Shown piece after piece: positions 30,952 to 43,997 of a DNA stretch of 64,000 bases. Both the position numbers and the translations under genes were made by a program. The notes beneath the pieces are model-generated. The model ran no database searches and had not been told where the DNA came from. It saw only the letters and a list, made by a program, of their open reading frames with translations. The stretch comes from Mytilus californianus (taxonomy: Eukaryota > Mollusca > Bivalvia > Mytilida > Mytilidae): NCBI RefSeq assembly GCF_021869535.1, contig NW_026262701.1:7455501-7519500 (forward strand), read 5' to 3'. Each line of letters starts with the position of its first letter. Within the stretch, counting starts at the first letter, position 1.

Positions 30952-33652
30952 TAAAATGCTCCGCAGGGCGCAGCTTGATACGACCGCAGAGGTCGAACCC
31001 TGAACAGTTGGGGCAAGTATGGACACAACATTCAAGCTTGATACAGCTTTGCATTTGGATTGTGATTAAATATTTGACACAGCATAGGTTTCTGACAAAG
31101 AATGAATGTGGTCTAAGAACTTAAAAATTTTAAATTGGACATTCACCTATTATGGTCCAATATCCAAAATCTAAATACATAGTTAGATTCAGCATATCAA
31201 AGAACCCCAAGAATTCAATTTTTGATGAAATCAAACAAAGTTTAATTTTGGACCCTTTTGACCTCAATGTGGACAAAGTTGATAACGGGGCCCAAAAATC
31301 AAAAATCTAAATACATGGTTAGATTCAGCATATCAAAGAACCCCATATATTCAATTTTTGTTGAAATCAAACAAAGTTTAATTTTGGACCCCGATTTGGA
31401 CCAACTTGAAAACTGGGCCCATAATCAAAAATCTAAATACATGTTTAGATTCAGCATATCAAAGAACCCTAAGAATTCAATTTTTGTTAAAATCAAACTA
31501 AGTTTAATTTTGGACCCTTTGGACCTTAATGTAGACCAATTTGAAAACCGAACCAAAAATTAAGAATCTAAATACACGGTTAGATTCGGCATATCAAAGA
31601 ACCCCAATAATTCAATTTTTGATGAAATCAAACAAAGTTTAATTTTGGACCCTTTTGACCTCAATGTGGACAAAGTTGATAACGGGACCCAAAAATCAAA
31701 AATCTAAATACATGGTTAGATTCAGCATATCAAAGAACCCCATATATTCAATTTTTGTTGAAATCAAACAAATTTAATTTTGGACCCCGATTTGGACCAA
31801 CTTGAAAACTGGGCCCATAATCAAAAATCTAAATACATGTTTAGATTCAGCATATCAAAGAACCCTAAGAATTCAATTTTTGTTAAAATCAAACTAAGTT
31901 TAATTTTGGACCCTTTGGACCTTAATGCAGACCAATTTGAAAACGGAACCAAAATTTAAGAATCTAAATACACGGTTAGATTCGGCATATCAAAGAACCC
32001 CAATAATTCAATTTTTGATGAAATCAAACAAAGTTTAATTTTGGACCCTTTGGACCTCAATGTGGACCAATTTAAAAACGGGGCCCAAAATCCAAAAACT
32101 AAATACACGGTTAGATTCAGCATATTAAAGAACCCCAAGAATTCAAGAATAAAACCCCATTGAAATTGGTCAAGAAATAAGCAATTTATACAAAGTATCT
32201 TCTTTTGCACAATACTGTGCAATTAAATATTTCTTGCTATTGCGCAATACTGTACAATTGACAATTTCTTGCTATTGCGCAATATTGTGCTATTTGATAT
32301 TTCTTGCTTTTGCGCAATACTGTGCAATTGAAGATTTCTTGCTATTGCGCAATACTGTGCAATTGAAGATTTCTTGCTATTGTGCAATACTGTGCAATTG
32401 AAAATTTCTTGCTATTGCACAATACTTATTATATAATAATTTACACATCCTGTTTGGTGTGTATCTCCTACCATATCATTATTATTTGCTTTTAAATATA
32501 AATCAGAAATAACCAACTTAAAATGGAAAATTTTAAAAGAAAAATTTAAAAAAATGAAAAAAAGAAAAAAAATGAAAAAAAAAAAAATCCCCCCCCAAAT
32601 TTTTTGAACCCCCTTATGATTCATCACCCCCAAACTCAATCCCAGCCTCCCTTTGTGGTATGGTACCTTGCAGTACAATTTCAGAGAGATCCATACACTT
32701 GAACACAAGTTATTGTCTGGAAACTAGAAAAATGCTTGTTTTTTGGCCCCTTTTTGGCCCCAAATTCCTAAAATATTGAGGCAATTACCCCCATCATCAA
32801 TCCCAGCCTTCCCTTTGTGGTATGGTACCTTGCAGTACAATTTCAGAGAGATCCATACACTTACACACAAGTTATTGTCCTGAAACTGTAAAAATGCTTG
32901 TTTTTTTGCCCCTTTTTGGCCCCTTATTCCTATAATATTGAGGCAATTACCCCCATCATCAATCCCAGCCTTCCCTTTGTGGTATGGTACCTTGCAGTAC
33001 AATTTCAGAGAGATCCATACACTTGAACACAAGTTATTGTCTGGAAACTAGAAAAATGCTTATTTTTGGCCCCTTTTAGGCCCCCAATTCCTAAATATTT
33101 CGGCTATTACCCCAAAACTCAATTCCAGCTTTCCCTTTATGATATGGAACCTTGTAGTACAATTTCAGAAAGATCCATACACTTACACACAAGTTATTGT
33201 CATGAAACTAGAAAAATGCTTGTGTTTTGCCCCTTTTTTGGCCCCTAATTCCTAAAATTTTGAGGCCATTACCCCCAAAATCAATCCCAGCATTCCTTTT
33301 GTGATATGGAACCTTGTGGTACAATGTCAGAGAGATCCATACACTAACACACAAGTTATGTCTGGAAGTTACAAAAATGCTTATTTTTGGCCCCTTTTTG
33401 GCCCCTAATTCCTTTACTGTTGGTACCATAACCCCCAAAATCAATCCCAACCTTCCTTTTGTGGTATTGAACCTTGTGGTAAAATTTCATAGAGATCCAT
33501 TCACTTAAACTAAAGTTAGAGTGCGAAAACCAATGTGTCTTCGGACGACGCAGGACAACGACGACGACGACGCCGGACGACGACGACGACGACGACGACG
33601 ACGCCAACGTCATACCAATATACGACCACAAAAATTTTTTTGCGGTCGTATA
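30952..33652 (+). mobile_element. ED element copy d, complete
   Basis: The head is TAAAATGCTCCGCAGGGCGC, with ATACGACCGCA near it. Array 1 (31170-32150) has about seven roughly 133-bp units. Array 2 (32200-32430) has 35-bp units with ATTGCGCAAT. The AT-rich linker and A-run/C-run (32540-32600) follow, then the D array (32610-33520) of about 120-bp units and a GAC-rich stretch (33541-33603). The end is the hairpin TATACGACCACAAAAA/TTTTTTTGCGGTCGTATA (33619-33652). The head motif ATACGACCGCA is inverted in the end hairpin. No protein is encoded; the repeated open frames are artefacts of unit length. Confidence 0.85.
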
Positions 33653-33794
33653 AAAACACAACAATAATAAACAATACCATAATACAGTTACTTTAAAGAA
33701 AGCTCAAAGTTCTTCACCTACTGATAGTGAAACATGTGAACAAATTAGGTTTCATTAACCCCTTGTAGCTTTAGGATACCTTGAAATCAAAAGA

Positions 33795-33856
33795 TTGATT
33801 GATTGATTGGTGTTTAATGTCACTTTCAACACTACTGCGCTATTTAGTGGTGGTCA
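33795..33856 (+). repeat. Dispersed repeat L (SINE-like), left part, split by ED-e
   Basis: GATTGATTGGTGTTTAATGT and GGTGGTCAGTTT before ED-e continue after it as TTGGAGGAAGCCGGAGAGAA (35274-35400). These join into one repeat phrase known from bivalve sequence. Confidence 0.6.
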
Positions 33857-35273
33857 GTTTTTATACGACCGCAAAAAAATTTTGTGGTCGTATATTGGTA
33901 TGACGTCCGCGTCGTCATCCGAAGACACATTGGTTTTCGCACTCTAACTTTAGTTTAAGAGAATGGATCTCTATGAAATTTTACCATAAGGTTCAATATT
34001 ACAAAAGGAAGGTGGGGATTGATTTTGGGGGTTATGGTACGAACAGTTGAGGAATTAGGGGCCAAAAATAAGCATTTTTGTAACTTCCAGACATAACTTG
34101 TGTGTTAGTGTATGGATCTCTCTTGACATTGTACCACAAGGTTCCATATCACAAAGGGAATGCTGGGATTGATTTTGGGGGTAATTGCCTCTAAATTTTA
34201 GAGATTAGGGGCAAAAAAGGGGCAAAAAAAAACAAGCATTTTTCTAGTTTCATGACACTAACTTGTGTGTAAGTGTATGGATTTCTCTGACATTGTACCA
34301 CAAGGTTCCATATCACAAAGGGAATGTTGGGATTGATTTTGGGGATCATTGCCTCCAAATTTTAGGAATTAGGGGCAAAAAAGGGGCAAAAAACAAGCAT
34401 TTTTCTAGTTTCATGACAATAACTTGTGTGTTAGTGTATGGATCTTTATGAAATTGTACTACAAGGTTCCATATCACAAAGGGAAAGCTGGAATTGAGTT
34501 TGGGGTAATTGCCTAAAACGTTTAGGAATAAGGGGCCTAAAAGGGGCCAAAAATAAGCATTTTTCAAGTTTCCAGACAATAACTTGTGTTAAAGTGTATG
34601 GATCTCTCTGAAATTGTACTGCAAGGTACCATACCACAAAGGGAAGACTGGGATTGATTTTGAGGGTAATTCCCTCAAAATTTGAGGAATAAGGGGCCAT
34701 AAAGGGGCAAAAAAACGAGCATTTTTCTAGTTTCAGAACAATAACTTGTGTGTTAGTGTATGGATCTTTATGAAATTGTACTACAAGGTTCCATATCAGA
34801 AAGGGAAAGCTGGGTTTGAGTTTGGGGGTAATTGCCTAAAACGTTTAGGAATTTGGGGCCAAAAAGGGGCCAAAAAACAAGCATTTTTCTAGTTTCCGGA
34901 CAATAACTTGTGTTAAAGTGTATGGATCTCTCTGAAATTGTACTGCAAGGTACCATACCACAAAGGGAAGGCTGGGATTGAGTTTGGGGGTGATGAATCA
35001 TAAGGGGGTTCAAAAAATTTGAGGGGGGTGGGGGTTTCTGATTTATATATAAAAGCAAATAATAATGATATGGTTTGAATAGGTAAATTAAAAAAAATTA
35101 AGTTCTTAGACCACATTCATTCTGTGTCAGAAACCTATGCTGTGTCAAATATTTAATTACAATCCAAATTCAGTGCTGTATCAAGCTTGAATGTTGTGTC
35201 CATACTTTCCCAACTGTTCAGGGTTCGACCTCTGCGGTGGTATCAAGATGCGCCCCAGCGGAGCATTTTATTA
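33857..35273 (-). mobile_element. ED element copy e, reverse orientation, arrays 1 and 2 deleted
   Basis: It starts with hairpin TATACGACCGC...GTGGTCGTATA (33862-33892). About eight D units run to about 34985, then G-runs, the linker with the intact AATAGGTAAATT site (about 35075), and the ED head in reverse, ending GCGCCCCAGCGGAGCATTTTA. Confidence 0.8.
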
Positions 35274-35400
35274 TTGTTGGAGGAAGCCGGAGAGAACCAC
35301 TTACCTTCAGTAGGAAAACCACATGCTGGATTCATAAGATTGAAGCAACCTAAGTTATCCGAGTAGCCAGGTGTAATAAGCATATTTCTTCATGGAAAAT
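35274..35400 (+). repeat. Dispersed repeat L, right part
   Basis: Continuation of the repeat at 33795-33856 after ED-e: GGAGGAAGCCGGAGAGAACC and CAGTAGGAAAACC. Confidence 0.55.
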
Positions 35401-35904
35401 TTGGCATGTTCAACATATGCTCCTAGAACTGCACATTAATGGATGCATGGTCCTTGTCATGCTACAGATTAGTTTCACTCAAATCAAAGAAGTGTACCTC
35501 AAGTTATCAACCAGAATCAACAAATTGCACCTCATATCCTTATTTCAATCTTTTTTTCAGTAGCTGTAACCTTGACTTTTGACCTTAAATTGATAGGGTT
35601 CTTCCCCTTCCTTATATCTTCCATCTATATACTGGTATATAAATTTCATTATAAAATCAACAAAGTTATTTAGAAACCAATTCCCCCCCCCCCCCCCAAA
35701 TCATTTTTAACAACAGCAAACTTGAACATTAGCCTATTTAACCCTAAATCAATAGGTTTATTCCCTCCCCTATATATTGCATTTGCGTAAGTTTCATTTA
35801 ATCAAGCAAGGGAAACTTTTTGTTTTGGATAGATGAATGGACAAAGCATCAATATAATTTTTACAGGGAAATTAAAAAACAATTGAAACAAGCCTTATAT
35901 TATG
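35401..35904. other. Intergenic sequence with weak repeat and C-run
   Basis: ACCTTAAATTGATAGGG...TTCATTATAAAATCAA (about 35580) and ACCCTAAATCAATAGGTT...TTTCATTTAATCAA (about 35741) look like two units of an old tandem repeat. A 14-base C-run is at about 35684-35697. No gene is seen. Confidence 0.45.
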
Positions 35905-36581
35905 CATATTTTATTCTTTGCCAAAACAATTTCAAGCTCAGACAATGAGTCTCAAAATCAACAAAAAATCTCTTTCATATAAAATGATGAAATAATACAG
36001 ACTTTGTTCTTTAGAAAATCAGATCTCAAAGCAAAAAATACATAAAAAAAAGTCTTGACATATATAAAATCAAGTACAAGTTGGTTCATTTGTAAGTCAG
36101 ATGGTTTTTTCAGTCCCTAGATATTTGATATTTGTTAAAATTTAAACATATGAAAGGTTAAGATAATAACTTCAGTAAAGGAAGCTACTCAGCAAACTTT
36201 AGGTGTAAATGAATAAAATATCATATTTTCTAATTTTCTTATTACCATACTTTATATCGCCTTTATGCATCTTTCCCATTGTGTGCCATTTTCTCCAATT
36301 TTTTATCAATTGTCTTTCCCGACTATAGCTAAACTCAATTAATTAATAAAGTAACAAATCAAAATGCTCCAGCAACCATCTCAAAAGAACTATTACCAAA
36401 TTTCCAACTTGTTAGCAAGTATTATGAACATTTCATGCTAAAAATGCAAGACAATGGCTGAAATATTCATTGTCTTCATAAATAATCACATTATACTGTC
36501 ATTGGTGGGTATATATAGTTATCTTTACACAGTCTTCAGTCAAGTATAACTTGTTTCTCAATAACAATCTTCACAAACTCT
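35905..36581 (-). other. PIGU: PIGU 3' UTR, probable
   Basis: Downstream of the PIGU stop on the minus strand the sequence is non-repetitive and AT-rich apart from the 46-bp duplication. A minus-strand AATAAA lies at 35910-35915. The cleavage point cannot be fixed from sequence. Confidence 0.4.
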
Positions 36582-36698
36582 TCAGTCAAGTATAACTTGT
36601 TTCTTTGTTCCATCTTCTCCAATAAGATGTTTAAATCCATTTTCTAAATCAAACTCTCTTCGTAAATATGCATACAGCAGGTCTGTTATCAAAAAGAT
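36582..36698 (-). CDS. PIGU: PIGU terminal coding exon 12
   Basis: 117 bp after acceptor TTTTCAG. It encodes [20 protein letters not shown] and [18 protein letters not shown] and ends at TGA (36584-36582). A 46-bp direct repeat puts a second copy of the last codons and stop into the 3' UTR (about 36532-36560). Confidence 0.95.
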   Translation of the reverse strand: MFLITDLLYAYLRREFDLENGFKHLIGEDGTKKQVILD

Positions 36699-39600
36699 CT
36701 GAAAATAAATTGGATTAACATAGTAAATGAATGATGTTTTCTGCAAATCTTTTTAACTGCAATTTCTTGCTTTAGTTGGTACGAGTCATCTAACAGAATC
36801 AAGGAATCATATACAGGCTTATAACAAATGTTATAGTACAGTGTCTGACATTGATGTTCTAAATTTTGTAACTAATAACATGGTTCATTCAAATATGTTT
36901 GTTTACATTCCGCATGTGTGAATCATTTATCTCTTTCGGTAATTTCGGGGTTTTCCTTAGTGTCTCGAGTAGTGGAAAAACCTTTTAGTGTGGACACGTA
37001 TCAATGTCAATGTTAGGTAAATACATCAGTCTGATAAAATATTCTGTCATTTTTAATGATCTTTTAAAGGGGCATTACCTGTCAAATTCATGTTCAGCAA
37101 TTTGACTCATATTGTCCTATTTGATTTATAACATACTAAAACATATATCAAAATAAATAACCATCAAGATGACCTCCGAAGACTGCCGACGGTGATATAA
37201 CTCGATATAGACATAAATATAAATATAAATAGATAGTGAACACGTGCAATTGGATTTTTCTAGGTCTGTTTGATTTCATATCATAGGTTATTTTCACCTG
37301 TATAAGAATGATTTTTTGTGGATCTGATCAGTTAACCAAATGGTTCACCCTTGTTTCACTCTCAATAATGACATTCTTTTCCTTTTAATAGATGAACACG
37401 CACGTAGTCCATCTCCAGCTAAGGGGTTCACTTGAAAGTCACATGAATACGGATTCAATGAGGTTGAATTATTCACTTGCAAGTCAATAATCAGTGATGT
37501 TTTTGAGCTAATTTTGACAAATTTGGGTCAAACTGACTGCTTGTAATGAAATATTATTTCACAATTCCTCTTTTATTAATACTTGAAACAAAAAGAATTG
37601 TATTTTAAATCTAAATTGTAGCTCATGCCCCTTTAAGAGATAAAGGACAAAACATTTTATCTAACTGTAGAATGCAAAAAAAGAATCAAAATAAATCATT
37701 TATATATGTTCGTGTGACTTAACTTTATAAATCAAAATTGCATAATAGAAAGGAAAAAAAAGTGTATGTATTCAAAGAACTTCTTTTATCTTTTCAAATC
37801 TAAAAGACCTTTTTATCTAAGTCAATGCAAACTGTTGACTCCATTCATTGAAGAATTTGATAAATTGACTACAGTATATTGTACTGATTGATATTTTAGT
37901 CTTAGATACATGATTTTTTTATTAGTTGTTATTGGCTTTGAACTAGCTATCAGTAACTGCGAGTACTCTCAGATCTGTACTTAGTGTCCTTTTTGCTGTT
38001 ACGGATGAGGGATGGAAAAATACCCTGCCACGTCTGGTCTGTATTTATGTTTTATGTTTTTCTGCTTTGTATCCATCTGATGAGTTAAGCCTTTTTCAAC
38101 TGGTTTTTATAGTTTGTTCTTATGTTGTTTTGTTACACCAATGTCCCAAGTTAGGGGAGGGTTGAGCGCTCACAAACATGTTTAACCCCGCCACACTCTA
38201 TTTGTGCCTGTCCCAATTCAGGAGCCTGTAGTTCAGTGGTTGTCGTTGGTTCATGTCTGTCATATTTCTTTTTCATTAATTGTTTTGTTATAAATTAGGC
38301 TTTTAGTTTTCTCAATTGAATTGTTTCATATTTTTCATAGTCATGGACTTTTATAGCCGACTATATGGAATGGGTTTTTCTCATTGTTGAAGGCCATATG
38401 GTTGCCTATAATTGCTTACATCCACTTTATTTGAACTTTAGTGGATAGTTGTCACATTGGCAATCATACCTCATCTCCTTATTTTTATATATACAAATCA
38501 GTAAATTCGTTGTAACTTGATTATTTAAAATTAAGATCCTTTTGGTTTTAAAATTGCATACAAGTTAAATGTATACTCTGTAAAAACTTAATTGCCTTAC
38601 CTGAGCTGTAGAAAATGCTAGAGATGTTGCAAAATAGAAGTTGGCATTAGCACTCCCTGCATAGATCCATAAATGGTACAGTATAGGACCAAACACTGTC
38701 GTACAAATATACATACAGGCTACTACAAATGAATTTCTCATATCTGTAAAAAAAAAAACAAAAAAAAAACAATTTTCAATTTTAAAAACTAAACATAACA
38801 TAAATATTAAATACAGACAAATAATGTGAAAATATCTATTACACATTGTATTATTGAAAATATCTAGAAACCAACCTTGCAGAGATGCTGTTTAGAATAT
38901 ATAGAATTGAGAATTGAAACAGGGAATGAGTCAAAGAGACAACAACCCAACCAAAAGCAGATAATAGCCCAATGCCACCAATTGGTCTTCAAAGCAGCAA
39001 GAATATCCTCCACCCTCCAGCCAATGTGGAATATACTAACACAACGATACGCAAAGTAAAACTCAGTTTTAAAGAGGTCAGATTCCCATGTTAGAATTGG
39101 TAACAGAAGAAACTAAGCAAAATGATAATGATCAACATAAATTAACAATGGACTACTAGCAATTACTGAAATGCCAGCTCAAGACCTCAATTAAACACAT
39201 TTACCAACCACCAAAACTTCTTGATGTAACATTTTCATTTATTTACAATATGTTTGAATATCCAAAGAATTTAATAAAGGTCTTATATAGCTGACTATAA
39301 GGCATGGATATTGCTCATTGTTGAAGGCTGTAAAAAAAAGAACTAAATCAAAGTACTAGACTATCTATCGTCTTACAATAATAACTGGCAGGATTAGGAT
39401 CACTTCATGTACAGTTATATTTGTATACTTACATTCAAAAGCGTATCTCCACAATGGTAACAATGATAACATGAGTCCTACATCACTATAACTCGGGTAC
39501 GATTTAAATATGCAAATCAAACTGACTAGTATATACATTAAAAACACAGGATGCTCTCTGAAAGGAATTCAAAATATAGAATAAAAATGTTATATTCAAC

Positions 39601-42600
39601 TATAACAAACCTTAAAAATACTTGTATTGGTTTTGTTTTAGTTGGAAGCAGTATGGTGACAAGATATTGTTCACATCTTTGCCCTTTATTTTAAATATGG
39701 ATAATTGTCTCATTGGCAATCATATCACATCTCCTTATTTTTTATATTAGATGCTATTTTTCTCTTAATATCTATATTTACTTTTTTCTATAGAACAAAT
39801 CTTTAATACTCTATTCAGGTTTTTTATTTGATTTTACACCTACTTTTAAATGCACAAATAGTTTCCAAAAAATAAAATATCAAGATAATCTTTGTTCATA
39901 ATGTAATTCAACAATGTATATATTTTGTTTCTGTCTATTATATATTTTAATACACTGGTATGAAACAAAAATATTTCTAATTCTTTCAAGAAAGATGAAC
40001 GACAAACTTACTTAAGTTTTACTGATAATGGAACAGTATATATGACTACATTTATCTGGAACACACATATAAAGAACATTCGGAAATGTTCAAACATCTC
40101 TGTGAAAAAATACCAGAAAACTCCCATGTTAGGCGTCAAATCTGGAACCATTAGACTGAAATGTAATTTAGTATTCAATTAATCTAAATCATTCATATGT
40201 CAAGAAATTATACCATAAATCTACTGTAAATAGGAATATTTTCATCAATGGGGTGTGTATTTTTTGCTTATTTAGCATTAAGGTAAAATGCACAAAAATA
40301 TCCCCAGCACAAATAGTTTGTACAAAACAACAAGAGTGCACACGCTGAAATGTCTCGCCTTCTTTACTAACCATTGATATTATGTTGATAGTCCTAAATA
40401 TTAAGCTTTACTACAACTATCACATAAACTTAACATGATCCAAGAAAATGAGGTCAAGGTCATATTAACCAAACGAGAAATACATGTACACCTAACAATC
40501 ATTCAATACACTAAATATAGTTGACCTATTGCTTATAGTTTCTAAGAAACAGACTTAACCAAGAAAACTAAATATTGACCAATGAACCATGAAAATGAGG
40601 TCAAGGTCAGATGAACCATGCCAGGCAGACATGAACAGCTTACAACTTTCCATACAACAAATATAGTTGACTTATTGCTTATAGTTTCTAAGAAACAGAC
40701 TTAACCAAGAAAACTAAACATTGACCAATGAACCATGAAAATGAGGTCAAGGTCAGATGAACCATGCCAGGCAGACATATACAGCTTACAACTTTCCATA
40801 CAACAAATATAGTTGACCTATTGCTTATAGTTTAAGAAAAACAGACCAAAACATAAAAACTTAACACTGAGCAATGAACCATGAAAATGAGGTCAAGATC
40901 AAATAAAACCTGCGAGACTGACATGTACATCATAAAATATTTCCATACACCAAATATAGTTGACCTATTTCATATAGTATTAGAACAAGAGTGCACACGC
41001 TGAAATGTCTCGCCTTCTTTACTAATCATTGATATTATGTTAGACCTAAATATAAAGCTTTATTACAACTGTCACATAAACTTAACATTAACCAAGTAAA
41101 CTAAACATTGACCAATGAACCATGAAAATGAAGTCAAGGTCAGATGAACCATGCTAGGCAGGCATGTACAGCGAACAATTCTTCCATACAACAAATCTAG
41201 TTGACCTATTGCTTATAGTTTAAGAAAAACAGACAAAAACACAAAAACTTAACACTGAGCAATGAACCTTGAAAATGAGGTCAAGGTCAAATAAAACCTG
41301 CGTGACTGACATATAGATCATAAATTATTTCCATACACCAAATATCGTTGAACTATTGCATATAGTATTAGAAAATAAAATGCTCCGCAGGGCGCAGCTT
41401 GATACGACCGCAGAGGTCGAACCCTGAACAGTTGGGGCAAGTATGGACACAACATTCAAGCTTGATACAGCTTTGAATTTGGATTGTGATTAAATATTTG
41501 ACACAGCATAGGTTTCTGACAAAGAATGAATGTGGTCTAAGAACTTAAAAATTTTAAATTGGACATTCACCTATTATGGTCCAATATCCAAAATCTAAAT
41601 ACATGGTTAGATTCAGCATATCAAAGAACCCCAAGAATTCAATTTTTGATGAAATCAAACAAAGTTTAATTTTGGACCCTTTTGACCTCAATGTGGACAA
41701 AGTTGATAACGGGGCCCAAAAATCAAAAATCTAAATACATGGTTAGATTCAGCATATCAAAGAACTCCATATATTCAATTTTTGTTGAAATCAAACAAAG
41801 TTTAATTTTGGACCCCGATTTGGACCAACTTGAAAACTGGGCCCATAATCAAAAATCTAAATACATGTTTAGATTCAGCATATCAAAGAACCCTAAGAAT
41901 TCAATTTTTGTTAAAATCAAACTAAGTTTAATTTTGGACCCTTTGGACCTTAATGTAGACCAATTTGAAAACCGAACCAAAAATTAAGAATCTAAATACA
42001 CGGTTAGATTCGGCATATCAAAGAACCCCAATAATTCAATTTTTGATGAAATCAAACAAAGTTTAATTTTGGACCCTTTTGACCTCAATGTGGACAAAGT
42101 TGATAACGAGACCCAAAAATAAAAAATCTAAATACATGGTTAGATTCAGCATATCAAAGAACCCCATATATTCAATTTTTGTTGAAATCAAACAAATTTA
42201 ATTTTGGACCCCGATTTGGACCAACTTGAAAACTGGGCCCATAATCAAAAAATCTAAATACATGTTTAGATTCAGCATATCAAAGAACCCTAAGAATTAA
42301 ATTTTTGTTAAAATCAAACTAAGTTTAATTTTGGACCCTTTGGACCTTAATGTAGACCAATTTGAAAACGGAACCAAAATTTAAGAATCTAAATACACGG
42401 TTAGATTCGGCATATCAAAGAACCCCAATAATTCAATTTTTGATGAAATCAAACAAAGTTTAATTTTGGACCCTTTGGACCTCAGTGTGGACCAATTTAA
42501 AAACGGGGCCCAAAATCCAAAAATTAAATACACGGTTAGATTCAGCATATTAAAGAACCCCAAGAATTCAAGAATAAAACCCCATTGAAATTGGTCAAGA

Positions 42601-43965
42601 AATAAGCAATTTATACAAAGTATCTTCTTTTGCACAATACTGTGCAATTAAATATTTCTTGCTATTGCGCAATACTGTACAATTGACAATTTCTTGCTAT
42701 TGCGCAATATTGTGCTATTGGATATTTCTTGCTTTTGCGCAATACTGTGCAATTGAAGATTTCTTGCTATTGCGCAATACTGTGCAATTGAAGATTTCTT
42801 GCTATTGTGCAATACTGTGCAATTGAAAATTTCTTGCTATTGCACAATACTTATTATATAATAATTTACACATCCTGTTTGGTATGTATCTCCTACCATA
42901 TCATTATTATTTGCTTTTAAATATAAATCAGAAATAACCAACTTAAAATGGAAAATTTTAAAAGAAAAATTTTAAAAAATGAAAAAAAGAAAAAAAATGA
43001 AAAAAAAAAAATTCCCCCCCCCAAATTTTGGACCCCCTTATGATTCATCACCCCCAAACTCAATCCCAGCCTCCCTTTGTGGTATGGTACCTTGCAGTAC
43101 AATTTCAGAGAGATCCATACACTTGAACACAAGTTATTGTCTGGAAACTAGAAAAATGTGTTTATTGGCCCCTTTTTGGCCCCAAATTCCTAAAATATTG
43201 AGGCAATTACCCCCATCATCAATCCCAGCCTTCCCTTTGTGGTATGGTACCTTGCAGTACAATTTCAGAGAGATCCATACACTTACACACAAGTTATTGT
43301 CCTGAAACTGTAAAAATGCTTGTTTTTTTGCCCCTTTTTGGCCCCTTATTCCTAAAATATTGAGGCAATTATCCCCATCATCAATCCCAGCCTTCCCTTT
43401 GTGGTATGGTACCTTGCAGTACAATTTCAGAGAGATCCATACACTTGAACACAAGTTATTGTCTGGAAACTAGAAAAATGCTTATTTTTGGCCCCTTTTT
43501 GGCCCCCAATTCCTAAATATTTCGGCTATTACCCCAAAACTCAATTCCAGCTTTCCCTTTATGATATGGAACCTTGTAGTACAATTTCAGAAAGATCCAT
43601 ACACTTACACACAAGTTATTGTCATGAAACTAGAAAAATGCTTGTGTTTTGCCCCTTTTTTGGCCCCTAATTCCTAAAATTTTGAGGCCATTACCCCCAA
43701 AATCAATCCCAGCATTCCTTTTGTGATATGGAACCTTGTGGTACAATGTCAGAGAGATCCATACACTAACACACAAGTTATGTCTGGAAGTTACAAAAAT
43801 GCTTATTTTTGGCCCCTTTTTGGCCCCTAATTCCTTTACTGTTGGTACCATAACCCCCAAAATCAATCCCAACCTTCCTTTTGTGGTATTGAACCTTGTG
43901 GTAAAATTTCATAGAGATCCATTCACTTAAACTAAAGTTAGAGTGCGAAAACCAATGTGTCTTCG

Positions 43966-43997
<32 letters not shown>

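Noticed and set aside
31258-31563. Repeated about 100-codon plus-strand frames (31258, 41682, 45341, 60646) with near-identical peptides
   Set aside because: They fall on the 133-bp array of ED elements. The peptide periodicity comes from the DNA repeat, there is no conserved start or domain, and the opposite strand is equally open.
32200-32430. CRISPR-like interpretation of the regular 35-bp array
   Set aside because: Units are contiguous near-identical repeats without unique spacers, in a eukaryotic mobile element.
32724-33032. Repeated minus- and plus-strand frames across the D arrays ([16 protein letters not shown]-type peptides)
   Set aside because: These are shadows of the about 120-bp D unit. 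They occur in every ED copy on both strands and are not a protein family.
33541-33603. GAC/CGTC trinucleotide runs as coding poly-Asp or poly-Ser
   Set aside because: They sit just inside the terminal hairpin of every ED copy and vary in length; simple-sequence DNA.
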